This document shows positions 1-11,450 of a DNA stretch of 64,000 nt, piece by piece. Each line of letters opens with the position of its first letter. Position 1 is the stretch's first letter. Origin of the DNA: Stomorhina lunata (Eukaryota > Arthropoda > Insecta > Diptera > Rhiniidae); the NCBI GenBank assembly GCA_933228675.1, contig OW121741.1, positions 37,353,952-37,417,951 on the forward strand. Direction: 5' to 3'. Under the pieces are notes generated by a model. It saw only the letters and a program-made list of their open reading frames with translations. It made no database searches and had not been told where the DNA came from. Both the position numbers and the translations under genes were made by a program.

Positions 1-850
1 TCAATGTCTTTGGCGCCACCTCTTGTAGATACCAAATTTCTCAGATAATTGAAGGTACCTACTCATCCAATAACCTTGTTATCCACATTGATAAGATACA
101 TCCTTGCCTTACTCCAATAGTAACATCAAAATGGATTTGACAATTTACCCTTGTGTAGGATAAAAAAAAAATCCTAGAATATTGCCCGAATTAAGTTCAG
201 AATTTTCGTTGGCATTTATCGATTTTCCAAAATTCTCCACAGATAGCTCCTATTTACACTGTCGAAGGTATTCATAAAGTCGATAAACGCTAGAAAAATA
301 GGGGTGCGGAATTTATTACATTGCTATTCTTACTTTGTTGATTAGATCAACACAAGAGCGGTTCTTTCTGAACCCAAACAGACTTTCGGGGAGTGTAGAG
401 GAAGCTGTGTAGGATATTCAGTTCAAAATTTCCCGACTTAGTCTCTTGCTCGGTATTGGAAGAAGTGTTATTCTCCTGTAGTTATTGCAGTCTTAAAAGG
501 GTTTCTTTTTTTATTTTGATACTTTAAGGAGTTTGATAGATCTTCCCAAATTTTACGCACAAATGGGTGACACAATCTCACCGATCCTTTAACAACACAT
601 AAAAACATCTCCGCTGAGATATTTTCATTGTCCAGAGCCTTGTTCCGTTTCAGGCTTTTAATGGTGTTCTTCACTTCTTGTATCGTTGGTGGATTGTTTG
701 AAATTCCAAAAATCCAAAAGAATTGTTAAATATTGACTTGAAGTGCTCCATCCAGCGTATTAATTGATCATCCGGAGTTGAAAGAAGAGTATCGCTACTA
801 CTGAAGTTGGGGCTGTTGGTGTAAGTAGGTTTTCCACACAATGCACTTTA
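1..850 (-). mobile_element. Degenerate RTE-like non-LTR reverse transcriptase
   Basis: Read on the minus strand, fragments of a reverse transcriptase appear in order: a stretch like IKSLKRNKALDNENISAEMF (about 674-600), then a DCNNYRRITLLPIPSK-like block (about 490-430), then AFIDFMNTFDSVNR (about 290-240). These are the hallmark blocks of RTE-type elements, the kind often annotated as craniofacial development protein 2-like. Frameshifts and stops break the frame, so it is a relic. The 3' part runs off the window start. The endonuclease half of what seems to be the same copy lies at 1640-2150. Confidence 0.75.
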
Positions 851-1286
851 TATATTGTCATCTTTTTTATAGCGGATTCAGCAATCCACATTCTCTTGTC
901 CATCCTTGCAGGCTTTTTTATTGTATTGGTCAGATCACGACATGTTGTACGGAGCCTATATTTACAACCTGTTTACGTCATATTTTAGAATTCCATGCGC
1001 TTGATCTTGTGTGGATATTCTTCAACTTCGTCGGCCAAGCTTTGAAAGAATTTACTCTACTTGGTCCTTGGTCCTCTTCTAAAGGAAGTTAACGTTGTTC
1101 CACGGGTGAATCCACTAGGAGGTTAGTGTCCACAATTAAAATGAAGGATAAGTTATGGCTCATCAAGTTAAGGTTTTAGATTGATACGTTGCTTGGTATC
1201 CAGCATCCCCTACATCACTCAACATTTTTGTTTTCATTTAAAATTGTATTTGTTAAAATTTTACGTTGTTACCATGTTGCTTGTGT
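851..1286 (-). mobile_element. Probable linker region of the RTE-like relic
   Basis: This stretch lies between the RT and endonuclease remnants. Near 1125-1240 it shares a block (TGTCCA.AATT.AAATGAA..GATAAG, then GTTGCTTGGTATCCA.CATC) with the reverse complement of 44610-44710, so it belongs to a dispersed element. The 83-residue plus-strand ORF at 841-1092 has no recognisable domain and is treated as chance. Confidence 0.4.
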
Positions 1287-1544
1287 TAGGTTAGGTTAGG
1301 CAGGATGCAGACCGTAAGGTCCGCATCATTTGGGTCCAAAAAGAGGTCCCTTTGTAATTGCTGCAAGGGAGAGAGAAGAAAATTTCTAAACTACCGTATA
1401 TAAGAGGCTCAGTTAGAGCCAGCCAGATGCACCAATAAAATAGCATATTTTACGAATGTTGATGTTCGAGATCTCTGATAAATCGTACAAAAAAGGGAAT
1501 CCCAGATGGAGGGTCCTAATATCAGCAAGGGCTGGGCAATGGCA
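1287..1544 (-). mobile_element. 5'-truncated LOA/I-like LINE, copy 1 (3' end only)
   Basis: The sequence starting TAGGTTAGGCAGGATGCAG and running through GCTGGGCAATGGCA matches the better preserved copy at 14233-14926 nearly base for base. On the minus strand it holds the C-terminal tail of the second ORF and the 3' end. The 5' end is lost at 1544, as expected for target-primed insertion. It interrupts the RTE-like relic. No clear target duplication was found. Confidence 0.75.
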
Positions 1545-1639
1545 ATCTTTAATCTAATTTTACACATAACTTAACGATGGTCGCTGTTAAAATCTTTGAA
1601 AGTACATCAAGTAAAGATGATCGCCACTTATAATTTATC

Positions 1640-2150
1640 TAAATATGGTCAATTTAATACTTAGTAGCGCCGTTCGGCGGAATCCTGGTTATTTTATGCT
1701 GTAATTTATGAGTTAACAAATTTCTTTTCGCAGCATAGTTCGATCACTCTTTCTCCATTATCATATCTTACTCCGACACCGTGCTTTCCAATGTAATGTT
1801 CTAAATCTTGACGTTAAAATCGCCCAGTATCATGGTAATATCACAGTTATTCATATTGGATTTCAGTTGAAGTTTAGACATTTGTAATTATCAAATTGCG
1901 AGCTTTAGTCTTGAGTTTTATTGCCATTAGCCTCTCATTGATAGGATACCATGCTATCATGGCCTTAGCTATTCTTTTAGTTATCAGAAAGCCCACACCC
2001 CCACTATGCTCATCGCATTCTGGGCGACCGGGTTAAAGAAAAACAGCATTTTTGCACCGAACCTCCCCTTGCCCTACCCATCTTGCACCGCCAGCAAATC
2101 CACCTTCTCCTTCAATCGGAGTTTTGGTATTCTTCTTCTTTTCAGAATCA
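1640..2150 (-). mobile_element. RTE-like endonuclease (APE-type) relic
   Basis: Minus-strand reading gives HSGGVGFLITKRIAKA, then AWYPINERLMAIKLKTKARN, then TMILGDFNVKI and KHGVGVRYDNGER-like pieces. GDFN is the conserved endonuclease motif of apurinic-type LINE endonucleases. The fragments are in the right order and strand to be the 5' half of the RT relic at 1-850, with a LOA-like fragment inserted between them. The 109-residue plus-strand ORF at 2006-2335 is antisense to this and not a gene. Confidence 0.7.
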
Positions 2151-2339
2151 CTGGTGGATTTTCCAGATCTAAAGCAGTTTTTTCTTTAATTTTAGATTTT
2201 TATCTCTTACAATATCGGGATTTTCTACTAACCTATGGCACCAACAAATTTAAATCGAATATCCACAAGCATTGTCTTTCCCTAAATGTTGGTACAATCT
2301 TGATCCACAAAAACGTGAGTATATGGCAACACTAGTATT

Positions 2340-3156
2340 GTCTAAACTCGAAACATAAAAATTAACAATCATATAGCTTTGGAAAATTAAAAAAGTTTTA
2401 CAAAAACTTTATTTCCAAGATACGTTTAATTTCACTGTTTTCAAACTTTATTACAAAACAACAATTAACGGCTGGTTTTTCTTTAAGTGTATTATACAAA
2501 TTAAACAAATAAAAAAAAATTAACAAATACATAATTGCTGAACATTATTATATATTGTATTAAATATAGAAAAAATAGTAAATAATTAACAATTTTAATG
2601 ACTATCCTATTTTTGTGTAAAACTCTTTAATTTTTCTCAAAATATCAAAACTTTATTTTCCCGCCTCATTTCAAAACTATCCTTCCCACCTTTTAAATAT
2701 TAACCAAGAAATTTTCAAAATGTCAGGTATTCAATATTTTTCCGTTCTTTTCACAAAATAATCTTTCATTTTAAAGTTAGAACTATAAAATATTTTTATT
2801 ACAAGATTTGTGTACATTATTTTTAAGATTCAAAATTTATGGTTCTAACTGGAGAAAAACTTTTTATCTAAAAAAGAAATGGACTTAACAAAGCAATAAC
2901 AAAAACTCAATATAAGGTTTCTTTACAAAATAAAAATATTGAAAAATATCTTAATATTACAAAAAAAAAAGTCGTAACAAATTATATTTATTATTATCTA
3001 CTGTTTAAGGAGAACAATTATAAAAAAAAAGTTTAAGTTTGTTTGTAAATGGGTTAACAATTCCTAAAGTTTTGCTTTCTATATAAAAAGAATTGCCCGC
3101 TGATTACTTACGGAATCGGTAAAGAGGTTTCTTTAATTCCGAGTTTATAAGAGAAT
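2340..3156. other. AT-rich spacer with no recognised gene
   Basis: Long A and T runs and no ORF with a recognisable motif. Nothing further can be supported here. Confidence 0.5.
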
Positions 3157-3487
3157 CAGGGGCCAAATTACCGCATTCGATATCGATCGACAACTCAGAC
3201 TTTTAAGCAAATATTGTGAAGTATACTTAAGGGATGTTCAAAGTTACTTCGATGCAAAAAGTTTATTAAAATTTGGTATCCATTTTGATTTTTTTTTTTT
3301 TTTTTTTAAACATATATTTCAATTAAAACTCTTTTACTATTTGTCATCTTTTGGCAAATAACTACCAAAAAATATAGCAAACTGTGCATCTTTTAAATAA
3401 TTTTGATTATCCTTAAAGTATGCTGCACAAATGTTTTGAAAATATCTAAGATTTCGATCGATATAATGCCGTAATTAGGGCCCAGGC
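3157..3487 (+). mobile_element. GGCC-end MITE, copy 1 (right end hit by a hAT)
   Basis: The left end CAGGGGCCAAATTACCGCAT begins an about 330-bp repeat whose interior matches 43188-43489 over its length (TTCGATGCAAAAAGTTTATT, then CTGTGCATCTTTTAAATAAT, and others). The ends are inverted repeats including the ATCGATCG segment. The right end (CGATCGATATAATGCCGTAATT) is degraded and is split by the hAT element that follows. No coding sequence, so a non-autonomous element. Confidence 0.85.
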
Positions 3488-3761
3488 CATGACTGCCAGA
3501 TTTGGGTTTTTGGCCCCAAAGTTGGGGATATTCAATCTTCAAAAAGGCGAAAAAATTTGTTGGTGATTCACTCAAATTTGTTGGGGATTTTTTGGGGAAA
3601 TTTGAACTTGTGAATTTAAAACTTCATATTTTATTAATAAAGGAAAATAGTTTGTAATAAAGGATGATTCGTTTCTTGATATAAAAATTGCATCCGATTA
3701 TGGGTCAGAATTCGAAATAAACTACCAAACTGTAATCTGCTAAGTCAAGAAAGATACATTA

Positions 3762-3917
3762 GCTGTGTTCTAGAACTACCAATACTGTACAATATTGTAC
3801 AAGATTTAATCAGAAACTACAGGAAAGTGTTCCTGTACTGAAAAAATATGACTTAATTGTAATTTCTGGTTAAAAATTGTACAATATTTTACAGTATTGG
3901 TAGTTCTGGAACACAGC
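3762..3917. mobile_element. Foldback MITE with TA target duplication
   Basis: A 156-bp palindromic element. The left arm starts GCTGTGTTCTAGAACTACC and the right arm, reverse complemented, starts GCTGTGTTCCAGAACTACC; the arms match at about 53 of 59 positions. TA flanks it on both sides (3760-3761 and 3918-3919), as in Tc1/mariner-type MITEs. It sits inside the hAT element. Confidence 0.85.
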
Positions 3918-4002
3918 TATTTTAAAATTAATTGTTTCAATTATAAAAAAAAATATTAAATGAAATGACATTACGTTTACCAGATAATTTAAATATTTTC
4001 CA

Positions 4003-4393
4003 GCAAGAAATACTTTGACATGCAAAAATGTATAAAACTAATATCTCAACTAAAATTCAGTGATGGAGAATACTCCCAATTGATGTCAACGAAAATTAAT
4101 GGAATAAATTTTCTTTCACAAATTGGAATACCATATTCGAAATGCCGTCAATCTTAATTAAATTTTGGCCAAAAGTTTATAAATTTCAAGGTGTTGCCTG
4201 TACACATCACTATAAAGAACATGGTCAAGCAGTCTTGAATATGTTAGCGGTTCCTACAAGCAATGCCTGTGTAGAGCGAGTATTTTCAGTTATGAGTTTA
4301 ACAAAAACAACAAAACATAATAATAGCCAAATTTATTGTCAAGAATTTCAACCGACAACTGAAATGTTAGCAAATTCAATTCAAAAAAGTTAG
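4003..4393 (+). pseudogene. hAT transposase C-terminal fragment
   Basis: The frame ending at 4393 contains VLNMLAVPTSNACVERVFSV followed by MSLTKTTK, the conserved C-terminal dimerisation segment of hAT transposases (family pattern: a short P.S.A..ERVFS..). Upstream in the same region are remnants such as FDMQKCIKLISQLKF. The DDE catalytic core and zinc-finger N-terminus are missing. Non-functional remnant inside the 3488-4859 hAT. Confidence 0.85.
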
Positions 4394-5089
4394 TGTGTTC
4401 ACACACATCATTTTTCATTTTCTTGATCTGTTTTTCTTTAATATATCTTTTAAATATGCGTTCACACATGAACATTTTCTTCATCAGATTCAATTTAATT
4501 TTTCTCAAATTTTATACAAATTTTCAAAATTTTCATAAGCTTGTTATCAATTTCAATTCCGTCAACTTTTCTGACTTCATGGCCCAAACTTGACTGGTGT
4601 GTAAGTAAACTTATGTATAGTTTTACTCATCTAATTTTCAAGAATTTATGATTCTAAAGTTTACGAAATACTAGTTTTCTAATATTTTATTATTTAAATT
4701 TGTAATGATTGTAGGCATATAAAACTATTTTTATGTTAATAAAATCGATCTCTTCATTTAATTAAATCAAAATTGTAAGCAAACACGTTTTTTTATAAGT
4801 TGGGGATTTTTGGGACTAAAGATTTGAGGATGGGGACCAAAAAGTATCTGGCAGCCCTGGCCCAGGCTTTAAAGAACATCATATATAAAAAAGTATTGCA
4901 TACTTTTAGGCATAATTATTTTCATGTTATATGAAAGAGGAAAGTCTCTTCTTTAGATTGAGCTAAAAAAATTCACCGATCGTAGATCAAAGTTCAAAAT
5001 TTTCTGAAGAAAGTCACATAAATTGTTACGCCTAATTTAAGCAAAAAGTGTTGCGGGAGTAACTTTTTAATCAAATTGAATTTATGTGT

Positions 5090-5280
5090 AAGTCTCGTGG
5101 GAGTCGACGGATTTCAACCAAAATTAGTAGACCTCTGTTGTGGTAGATTTGTGCCGAATTTCATCATTCTGTTGAGAATTGCGGCTTATATTTATAAGAA
5201 AAATAAGTGAAAAAGCAGGTACCCCAAGAAGTGGACGTATTTCAACCAAAAGTTGCTTGAGCTATTTGTTGGATAAGCAA
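5090..5280 (+). repeat. Two diverged about 128-bp repeat units
   Basis: AGTCGACGGATTTCAACCAA (about 5102) recurs as AGTGGACGTATTTCAACCAA (about 5230). A third related piece, GAGTCGACGGATTTT, lies at 6421 on the far side of the LINE. The pattern suggests a short tandem repeat into which the LINE was inserted. Confidence 0.5.
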
Positions 5281-6440
5281 AGAGACGTGTTCCAAATTTT
5301 CCCAAAGATATCCCGGTCGTATATTCTGTGGTACCTCAACCATTTGACTGCTTTATGTATAGCCGATATCTCGGATTTTAGAAGACTAAATTGATCAGGG
5401 AGCCTAAAACAAATTTCCTTCCCTAGAAGTGGGATGAAGAAGCCTCCCGCCCCTACGCCTATCTTTGACTTCGATCCATCAGTGTAAACCTCCAGACAGC
5501 CGTCATCTAAAGATGGGGGTTCTCCAGAGATAGTCACAGTAAAAGATTTATTAAAGATAGGGGTGGATATGCAGTAATCTATGTGGTCAGGGATATTAGT
5601 AATTTTGTCCAGAATAGTGGAATGTCCGGTTTGTGAGTGGGACCAGATTCCAATAGTGCTGAGACGGACAGCCAAGTTAAGGGCTGCCAGTTGAGTATGG
5701 CGAATAGCGCCTTAGATGGAGTAGTTCTTAAGGCACCGGTAATCATTAAAGCGGAAGATCTTAAGATTTTGTTAAAATAGTCCCTCTGGTTTGCCTTGGT
5801 AAGTGCAGGCTACCAAAAAAGCGCACCATACTTTAATATAGGCTTGACCGCCATGTCTAAGAGCCAGGCAATGTTGATGGGATTTAGACCCCAGGTATTG
5901 CCAATGGCCCCTCTACATGAGTAGAGTGCATCTGGGGGTCATTCTGTTTCAAGACATTGTGACAGTGTGTTAAGAAATTTCCCTGACACTGCTATAGCAA
6001 TATCATCCGCGTATAAGATGGTATTGAATCTCAAAGAATCTAATTCAGTGAGTAGTTTATTTATGGCAAGGTTCCACAGAAGAGGTGATAGTACACCCCC
6101 TTGTGGAGTACCTCGACAAGCTACCTTATAGATTGTAGCCGAGCCCATGGTTGAGCAAATTACTCTATAGATGAGAAGCTTATCTACAAACGAGATAATG
6201 GATTTTTCGACCCTTAAGTCCTCCATTGCCGACAAAATCGACTCAGGTGTTATACTGTTAAAGGCGCCTTCTATGTTTAGGAAGGCGGCAAGTGTGAATT
6301 CGCCGAACTCAAGAGATTTTTCAATATGACTTACTAGTGAGTGGAGTGCGGTCTCAACAGATTTGCCTTTGTTATAGGCATGCTGTGAATTGGACAGGAG
6401 CTTTGGATCTATTGAAGCACGAGTCGACGGATTTTGAAAA
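5281..6440 (-). mobile_element. Degenerate I/LOA-type LINE: RT then RNase H
   Basis: On the minus strand, 6440-5939 encodes an RT core: HAYNKGKSVETALHSLV, then ALFNIEGAFN-like palm motif, CRGTPQGGVLSPLLWNLAIN, and the catalytic YADD box (ILYADDIAIAVSG). After a deletion of the thumb start it continues out of frame at about 5938-5676 (GNTWGLNPINIAWLLDM, then KILRSSALMITGALRTTPS). The 137-residue frame at 5675-5262 has RNase H signatures, EVYTDGSKSKIGVGAGG and LLKSEISAIHKAVKWLR. RT followed by RNase H fits the I/LOA group. Frameshifts and a deletion show it is inactive. Confidence 0.88.
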
Positions 6441-6700
6441 TTTTTTGAATTTTTCTTGTCTATATAAAAATAAACAAGTATGCAAAATTTCATCGTTGTA
6501 GGGTCACTCTTTTTATTTTTTGCACTTCGATGTATGAAGAAATACCACTGTAACGCGTACAAGGCAGGGCGAAAGTACTTTTCGGTATCCAACTCTATTG
6601 ACTTACTCTATCCGCCTTCCCAAAACCTAGTTTCCTGGTTCCAACACAATGTAAAGCATAAGTAGGGGTCGTCCCCTGAGTGCTTATAATGCTTACTCTG
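6441..6700. repeat. Flanking repeat shared with 24870-24955
   Basis: The reverse complement of about 6605-6690 (GACCCCTACTTATG, then CATTGTGTTGGAAC) matches 24870-24955 closely, so it is part of a dispersed element. The rest is the third unit of the 5090 repeat. Not assigned to a named family. Confidence 0.5.
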
Positions 6701-8063
6701 CAACGCAAAATTATACAAATTCTTTTAGAAGATGCCTAAAAGTATGCTTTTAAATATAAATTTAGCTATAAACATCACTTCCAATCGCACAAGCAACAAA
6801 ATATTACTTTAGTCAAATATGGCTAAGGAATCAAAAGGGTCTTATTTATAAAGATCTGAAAAAATTTGCCTAAACTAAGAAAAATTTCGTTCAAAGCTAG
6901 ATTCAAAAGGCATATAAATACAACTTGTATCATTTGTACAAATTTCAAATTTCGAACCGCGATAGTTTATAGATTAATAATAATTCATTAATAAATCAAA
7001 ATAGAAAGTAAAATTTTACGAATTATTAGCAACAAAAACAACCCATTTACAATACTTTAAAAAGGTAACCAAAATTGTACTTTCTCAGTTAACAGTATTT
7101 AATTCAAAATTTCATCAAAATCTATCATAAAATGATCATAATTTATACAATATATACAAAATAAATTCTATAAATAATAAAATAAACATACAAACATGTT
7201 ATATTAACTTTAATTTCTTTGCTATTTATGTTCTTTTCTCTAATCATTGATCAAAGTCTAAAAAAAATAGAAAAAAAATCCAATGATATTTTAAAAATAA
7301 GAACTACATATTTTGTTGTGTAGCTCAACACGATAATTGATAATCAAAATTTCTTTGTGTTGTCTAAACTACATACAGTTAAAAATCTATTACAAAAGAG
7401 AAATTAAAAAAAAAAAAAACAAAAAAAAATATAACTTTTCCTTATAAAGAAAACTAAAGAAAAATTTGAGATTTTTAATTTTCTGAAGTACTAAAGCAAA
7501 AGGTAAGTCCATAAAGATATTTCAATTGACTTTATGAATCTTCATTATGTGCTTAATGAATTTAATTGTCGTTTCCGACAGTTTATTAATAAATTTAGGA
7601 AGACGCACTATCGTCATCACTTTTCAAAAATCTAATATTGACATTTAATAGAGAAGAATCTGACAATGAAAAATCTGTATTTTTTCCTAAGATATATATA
7701 TATATATATATATATATAGAAAAAATCGATTGAAGTCAGTTGAATATTGTTAACCAAAAATTTATGGTAAAATTATTAAAATTTCAAGACTTATGTATCA
7801 AAGATATTTTACTCGTAACTGGAAAAGTATAGGTATCAATTTTATTAAAGTCTGAGATCTTGTTTTTGTTTAAAAGAAAAAAAAAGTTTGTTGCATACGT
7901 AGTTTGGGAGATATAAGCGCATCAAAAAAAAAGTCAGCTAGCTCGGTTTACCTCCGCGCCTCAGTATAATGAAATGAAAGGCAAAAGGCTTTTCTTACGA
8001 ATTAGCTTAAAAAATTTAGCAACTTTTGTCAATCTTTTGAAAAAATCAAAATTTAGTCAAAAA
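6701..8063. other. AT-rich spacer with (TA)n microsatellite
   Basis: No coding signal. A run of alternating TA of about 28 bp lies at 7692-7719. Confidence 0.6.
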
Positions 8064-8129
8064 CAAGTAAGACAGTGCTATAGTCGGTAAAGACCGACCA
8101 TACGATACCCTTCACCACTAAGGTGAAAT
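8064..8129 (+). repeat. 5' terminus of the CTATAGTCGG dispersed family
   Basis: AACAAGTAAGACAGTGCTAT is followed by a small hairpin (GTCGG..CCGAC) and GATACCCTTCACCACTAAGG. The same terminus is seen at about 17566 and 55474, and in reverse at 62742. Here it leads straight into the minisatellite. Confidence 0.7.
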
Positions 8130-8850
8130 GTGTAATTGAAAATGAGAAATTTTCATTTGTAATTGAGAAATTTTTATTTTAAATTGAGTTTTCCATTTGA
8201 AAATGAGAATTTTTGATTTGTAATTGAGAAATTTCCGTTTGAAATTGAGAAATGTGTAATTGAAAATGAGAAATTTCTATTTGTAATTGAGAAATTTTCA
8301 TTGGATTTCTCGAAATTTCAAATGAAAATTACTCAATTACAAATAGAAATTTCTCATTTACAATTACAAATTTCTCAATTATAAATGGAAATTTCTCAAT
8401 TACAAATCAAAAATTCTCATTTTCAAATGGAAAACTCAATTTAAAATAAAAATTTCTCAATTACAAATTGAAATTTCTCATTTTTAATTACACATTTCTC
8501 AATTTCAAATGGAAAACTCAATTTGAAATGAAAATTTCTCAATTACAAATGAAAATTTCTCATTTTCAATTACACTTTTCTCAATTACAAATGAAAAATT
8601 CTCATTTACAACTGAAAAATTCCCATTTTCAATTTAAAATTTCTCATTTTCAAATGAAATTTCTCAATTTCAATTGGAATTTTCTCAAATTCAAATGAAA
8701 ACTCTCAATTTCAATTGAAACTTTCTCATTTTCAAATAAAAATTCTCAATTTCAATTGGAATTTTCTTATTTTCAAATGTAAATTCTCAATTTCAAATGA
8801 AAATTTCTTAATTCAATGTGGAAATTTCTCATTTACAATTGAAAATGGTG
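8130..8850. repeat. Inverted AT-rich minisatellite array
   Basis: Units like AATTGAGAAATTTTCATTTGT repeat on one strand up to about 8302; from about 8320 the array switches to the reverse complement (CAATTACAAATGAAAATTTCTC-like). 8130-8302 and 8320-8493 form two arms of about 173 bp that are nearly identical as inverted repeats around a 17-bp centre. The second orientation continues to about 8850. The 76-residue ORF at 8468-8698 is an artefact of the repeat. Confidence 0.9.
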
Positions 8851-9055
8851 TAGAGTTAAAATAAATACAACATTCATATAATTATTGTCTTGCTTTATTT
8901 CTGATCTAGTATTTTATGGTATATCATTTTATTTTAATTTACTAAAATATAGAACAAAAAGTTCATTATAAAAAAAATAATTTAATTTGCAATTTTTTAC
9001 ATTCAATATTTGAAATTTTTTAGTTTCAATATTTTAATTCCTCATATTTTGTAGT
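8851..9055. other. Spacer and 3' flank of the BTB gene
   Basis: AT-rich, no coding signal. Confidence 0.5.
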
Positions 9056-10116
9056 TCAAAATTTAAACGCTGGTTTTCGGTTACAATTCAGCTTATTCCA
9101 TTTTTTTACACCAGACACAAATAATTCGCTTAATAAATCTGGATACTTTTTTAATAACTTAAAATCTTCAGTTTGTATAAAGTCGAGAGACTTCGAGATT
9201 AAAAGTTCGATTGATTTAACTTTTAAATTATTCAATCTATACAAATCGGCTTGAATTAACAAGGAAGTGGCATTTTCCAAGGATAGGTCAAATAACAGCT
9301 TAATCTCGCACATATCTTTCAAATCTGGCAGATTATATTTTTCGGCTACATACAAGAGTTTTTCTGCGTTTTCATCTAGATTCGATACTTCTGCAGTGTA
9401 AATGTAACTTAACATTTCTGCAAAAATGTCACTATCAATGTCGTCTTCAATATTAACACAATTTTCTTTGGCTTCCTTCATATCTCGTTCAAACATGGCA
9501 GCAAAAACATCACTGCGAACTGCCAACACGTCCTTATTAGCTTGAATTTCTTTACCGTCTTCAAACTTAAATGTTACATCCGTATATTTCTTGTTTTTAA
9601 AGAGTTTTACAAAATCATCAATCAATTTACATTGATAAATATTATATTGAGGATTATTATCACTACATTTTAATTTGCCATATAAAGAAAACGTTTGACC
9701 AAAAGATATATCCTCCATATATTTAGTAAAGAAACCTGAGTAATTTAAAGTTCTACCCTCGGCTTTGTCGGTTGAATTTAGTAGACCTCCTCTGTGATCC
9801 ATTATTGAAAATGTTTCAATAGAACCTTTATATATTGACAATTCAATCTTCACAATTTTAGCCCGTCTATCAATAGTTCTAATCAACTTTAATTTATTGC
9901 ATGCCGTTTTTATGGTATCATGTAATGTCAATACGGTTGGGATTGAGCCAACATCCCAATTAAAAGAATAAGAACCTGGCTCAAGAAGAGTGACAACAAA
10001 ATTTTCATTCCTGTATATTGCTGTCATTTTGTTTCTGATTAATTCTAGAATGAAAAATCATAAATTATATTATTATATGAAATTTAAAGTATATTTAAAG
10101 TAAATGAAATCTTACG
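9056..10116 (-). CDS. BTB/POZ domain protein, SPOP/TDPOZ-like
   Basis: A single 323-codon frame runs from ATG 10027 to a stop at 9056. Residues about 140-240 form a BTB/POZ domain: KYTDVTFKFEDGKEIQANKD, then DVFAAMFERDMKEAKENCV, IYTAEVSNLDENAEKLLYVA and KYNLPDLKDMCE. Residues about 245-310 look like the helical 3-box/BACK region that follows BTB in SPOP-type adaptors. The first 130 residues occupy the place of the MATH substrate-binding domain but are very divergent. Such proteins usually bridge Cullin-3 to substrates; that role here is inference. A 5'UTR intron is likely at 10045-10115 (71 nt; donor GTAAGA, acceptor ATTCTAG). Neighbours are repeats on one side and a piggyBac relic on the other. 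Confidence 0.88.
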
Positions 10117-10574
10117 GAGTAACTTTATGTAGTTTTGGCGATATCGCTTGTGTTAATGTTTTATTTAAAACATCAACTGTTGTTTTTTAGGTTTTCCCAT
10201 TACCTAAGTATTAATAATTTGACTATGGGTTTTCCCCATAGTACGGGTTTCCCTAAAATATTGTACTTACAACCAAGGCTTACAACTTACAAATAAAGCG
10301 AATTTACAATTTTAACCAGTGTTGCCACGACAAAATTATTTTTATAAAAAAATTTCATATAAAAATAACCACATTGAGAAAAAAGTAACCAAAATTTTAA
10401 ATTTCGATATCTTTAAAGTTAACCTTTGTGTCAACAGCAGAACTGTTCTACGCACGTCAACGGCAACATGCAAAGATTTCATTCTTTGAGGTTTGACCGT
10501 CAAATTTATTTTATATTTGTAATATGAAGTAAAAAGAAGTTTATTTTGTGGAAATTAAAAAAAATACAAGTAAA

Positions 10575-11450
10575 ATGGCAGATGGTGAATGACTTACTCC
10601 AAGAAATATTAGCTCACTGTCTTTCGAAGAACAACAGGTATATATTCGTCAAATGCTTGAAGAGAGCCAAGAAGAAATAAGTGACCATGATTCAATGATG
10701 GTGATGAGGCTTTAGGTTATATTGGCCATGACGAATCAAACGCTGAAGAACCCACGTTACCAGAATATGACCCAGAGGACGACAGTGATTTTGACGAAGA
10801 ATTTGAAGATGCACTGAAAATGGCGACTTTTTTACTGCCAGAGATGGTAATATTTGGTATTTAATACAACCACAATACGTAAAATTCCGTACATACAACA
10901 TTCTAAGTACACAATCTGGACCAGTACGGGCAGCGAAAAGTTTGACTATTGCAGAAACGTTCAAAATAATAATGTCACACGAAACATGTGACATAATTAT
11001 TCATGAATCAAATCGAAAGTCAACAAAAGGCATTCTTACAAGCAGCATCTGCCAACCCTAAAAGATGTGAGGCTGAATCATCAATGTTTGGGTTATGCAA
11101 TAACGTTACAATGTGGTCGTATGTACCTAAGAAAAATAGGGCAATTGTAATATTATCTACTGCTCATTTACAACAGAAGCGGCCGGTCCTTAGAAGAAAC
11201 CATTGCATATATTTGACTACAACAACATCAAACGTGGCGTTGATAACATGGATAAACGTTTGTCCGAATTTAGCCCTAAACGGTGAACAAATAGATACCC
11301 TTTTGCTTTTTTATAATATTGTTGCTGTGTTTGCTACATACATAATATACTTTGAGAACAACATATACCTAAAGGCATCTACAAACCGCCGTAGCATGTT
11401 TCTACATCAACGAAGCGAGCAACTATGCAAAAAGAGCGAATAACAGTAGA
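10575..11450 (+). pseudogene. piggyBac-like transposase relic
   Basis: From ATG 10575 a broken frame gives EEQQVYIRQMLEESQEEISD, then EPTLPEYDPEDDSDFDEEF (acidic N-terminus typical of the family), FRTYNILSTQSGPVRAAKSL, and NRAIVILSTAH, followed by the FDYNNIKRGVDNMDKRLSEF block and YPFAFL..NIVAV. The GVDNMDK and VILSTAH motifs are characteristic of piggyBac/DDE_Tnp_1_7 transposases. The middle catalytic region is largely deleted and several frameshifts and stops are present. TTAA-flanked termini were not located. Confidence 0.82.

Larger units (their letters stand above)
3488..4859 (+). mobile_element. hAT element with perfect 8-bp target duplication
   Basis: The element is bounded by GCCCAGGC at 3480-3487 and again at 4860-4867, the 8-bp duplication expected of hAT transposons. 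Its ends are imperfect inverted repeats: CATGACTGCCAGAT on the left, and CAGGGCTGCCAGAT as the reverse complement of the right end; both continue into TTTTTGG and CCCCA. A C-terminal hAT transposase fragment lies at 4003-4393. Most of the transposase is absent, so it is dead. A foldback element is nested at 3762-3917. Confidence 0.92.

Noticed and set aside
1..2335. Host craniofacial development protein 2 gene
   Set aside because: The similarity is to RTE-like retroelement endonuclease and RT commonly mislabelled with that name; the frame is broken.
8130..8850. Repeat array as CRISPR or as a coding ORF (8468-8698)
   Set aside because: Short AT-rich units without spacers; the ORF translates only the repeat.
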